From: Christensenella sp. UBA7584
Lineage (GTDB): Bacteria > Bacillota > Clostridia > Christensenellales > UBA1242
DNA length: 5,352 bases
NCBI GenBank assembly: GCA_002477805.1
Contig: DLKQ01000043.1
Span: 1-5,352 of the forward strand
Direction: 5' to 3'
Positions within the stretch are counted from its first letter, which is position 1. Each line of letters begins with the position of its first letter. The notes beneath the pieces were generated by a model. That model was not told the DNA's origin and did no database searches. It was given only the letters and a program-made list of their open reading frames with translations. Both the position numbers and the translations under genes were made by a program. Positions 4,869-5,352 of this stretch are shown piece by piece.

Positions 4869-5270
4869 ATGGAAAATCAAGATTTATTTGAAACAGCGGA
4901 TAAATACTATGCCGCAAGACAGGAAAGAGATATTCGTGAGCAGGCTTACAAAGATGCAAACGAAGTAGTGGAACAACTAGAACAAGAGTTAATCCAAAAG
5001 ATGACCGACAATGAAGTTTCTACCTTCAAAAGAAATGGTGTTCAGTTCATTGTGGCATCAAGAGAATACCTTTCAGCAAACCCAGAAACCAGAGATGAAT
5101 TGTATAAGAGAATTCGTGATAAAGGACTTGACTACCTTTTCACAGTCAATGCAAACACTCTAAGTGGATTTGTAAAAGAACAGAAAAAGGGAAATGAGGA
5201 CATTATGCCAGAATGGTTAGATGGACTTATCAATACCTTTGAAAAACAATCAATAAGAATTAAGAAATAG
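4869..5270 (+). CDS. Coiled-coil phage protein of unknown function
   Basis: A 133-residue, highly charged protein. Residues about 10-46 form a long helix with heptad character (DIREQAYKDANEVVEQLEQE) that probably makes a coiled coil. A compact region follows (STFKRNGVQFIVASREYLSA), then RDELYKRIRDKGLDYLFTVN and ANTLSGFVKEQ, and finally a Lys-rich end. The SD AAGGAGA overlaps the helicase stop codon, and the ATG at 4869 lies 9 bases after that stop, so it is co-translated with the helicase. The layout, a coiled coil followed by a small domain next to a phage helicase, recalls Gp157-like phage proteins. I see no diagnostic motif and give no function. Confidence 0.8.
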   Translation: MENQDLFETADKYYAARQERDIREQAYKDANEVVEQLEQELIQKMTDNEVSTFKRNGVQFIVASREYLSANPETRDELYKRIRDKGLDYLFTVNANTLSGFVKEQKKGNEDIMPEWLDGLINTFEKQSIRIKK

Positions 5271-5280
5271 GAGAATTGTC

Positions 5281-5352
5281 ATGCAAAATGAAATTGTAAA
5301 GAAAGAAACAGAGTATGCAGTAGAGAGCAGTAATCTCGCTGAATCACTTGGC
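5281..5352 (+). CDS. Start of an unidentified gene, cut by the window end
   Basis: The ATG at 5281 is preceded by AGGAGA at 5269-5274, which overlaps the stop of the previous gene. The frame is open for 24 codons to the window end and begins MQNEIVKKETEYAVESSNLA. It is too short to identify, but spacing and SD place it in the same operon as the helicase. Confidence 0.65.
   Translation, partial: MQNEIVKKETEYAVESSNLAESLG

Noticed and set aside
1..5352. CRISPR array, tRNA or rRNA
   Set aside because: No regularly spaced repeats, no cloverleaf and no conserved rRNA segment were seen on either strand.

Overview
This is a low-GC window in which every supported gene lies on the + strand. Starts are mostly ATG with strong AGGAGG-type Shine-Dalgarno (SD) sites, plus two or three TTG/GTG starts, and the standard bacterial code fits (Trp is TGG, TGA is a stop). 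That suggests a Firmicutes or Mollicutes-related bacterium carrying a phage, prophage or phage-derived element. The species cannot be read from this sequence.

Left part (1-1064): the 3' end of a type III restriction endonuclease (Res) gene, including its PD-(D/E)xK nuclease domain. It carries a one-base frameshift near 385-396 and is followed by a strong intrinsic terminator. Next (1065-2041): a LexA-like S24 self-cleaving repressor gene. It has a perfect 10-bp inverted repeat just before its ribosome site and a UmuD-like Cys-Gly cleavage site. A TTG-started 62-residue zinc-ribbon protein follows, then a terminator.

Middle (about 1971-2404): a gene-poor stretch dense in hairpins. It holds a perfect 11-bp palindrome, a possible 27-codon leader ORF whose SD can fold into a hairpin, and a strong terminator that overlaps the end of that ORF. 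A GC-rich inverted repeat then brackets a candidate -10 box before the next operon.

Right part (2405-5352): a tightly packed phage-type early or replication operon. It encodes a DeoR/HTH_11-type DNA-binding protein, a small Cro/XRE-like protein, a SNF2-family helicase, a coiled-coil protein of unknown role and the start of another gene. The most notable feature is the helicase gene, which is split in two. A 47-residue N-terminal piece with the KHQ (Q-motif-like) helix is separated from a 443-residue piece that starts just before Walker A. Between them sits an HNH homing endonuclease gene (3095-3541) that overlaps both pieces and leaves no room for an intron. This looks like an intron-less homing endonuclease insertion that makes a two-subunit helicase, comparable in layout to the mobE-split nrdA of phage Aeh1.
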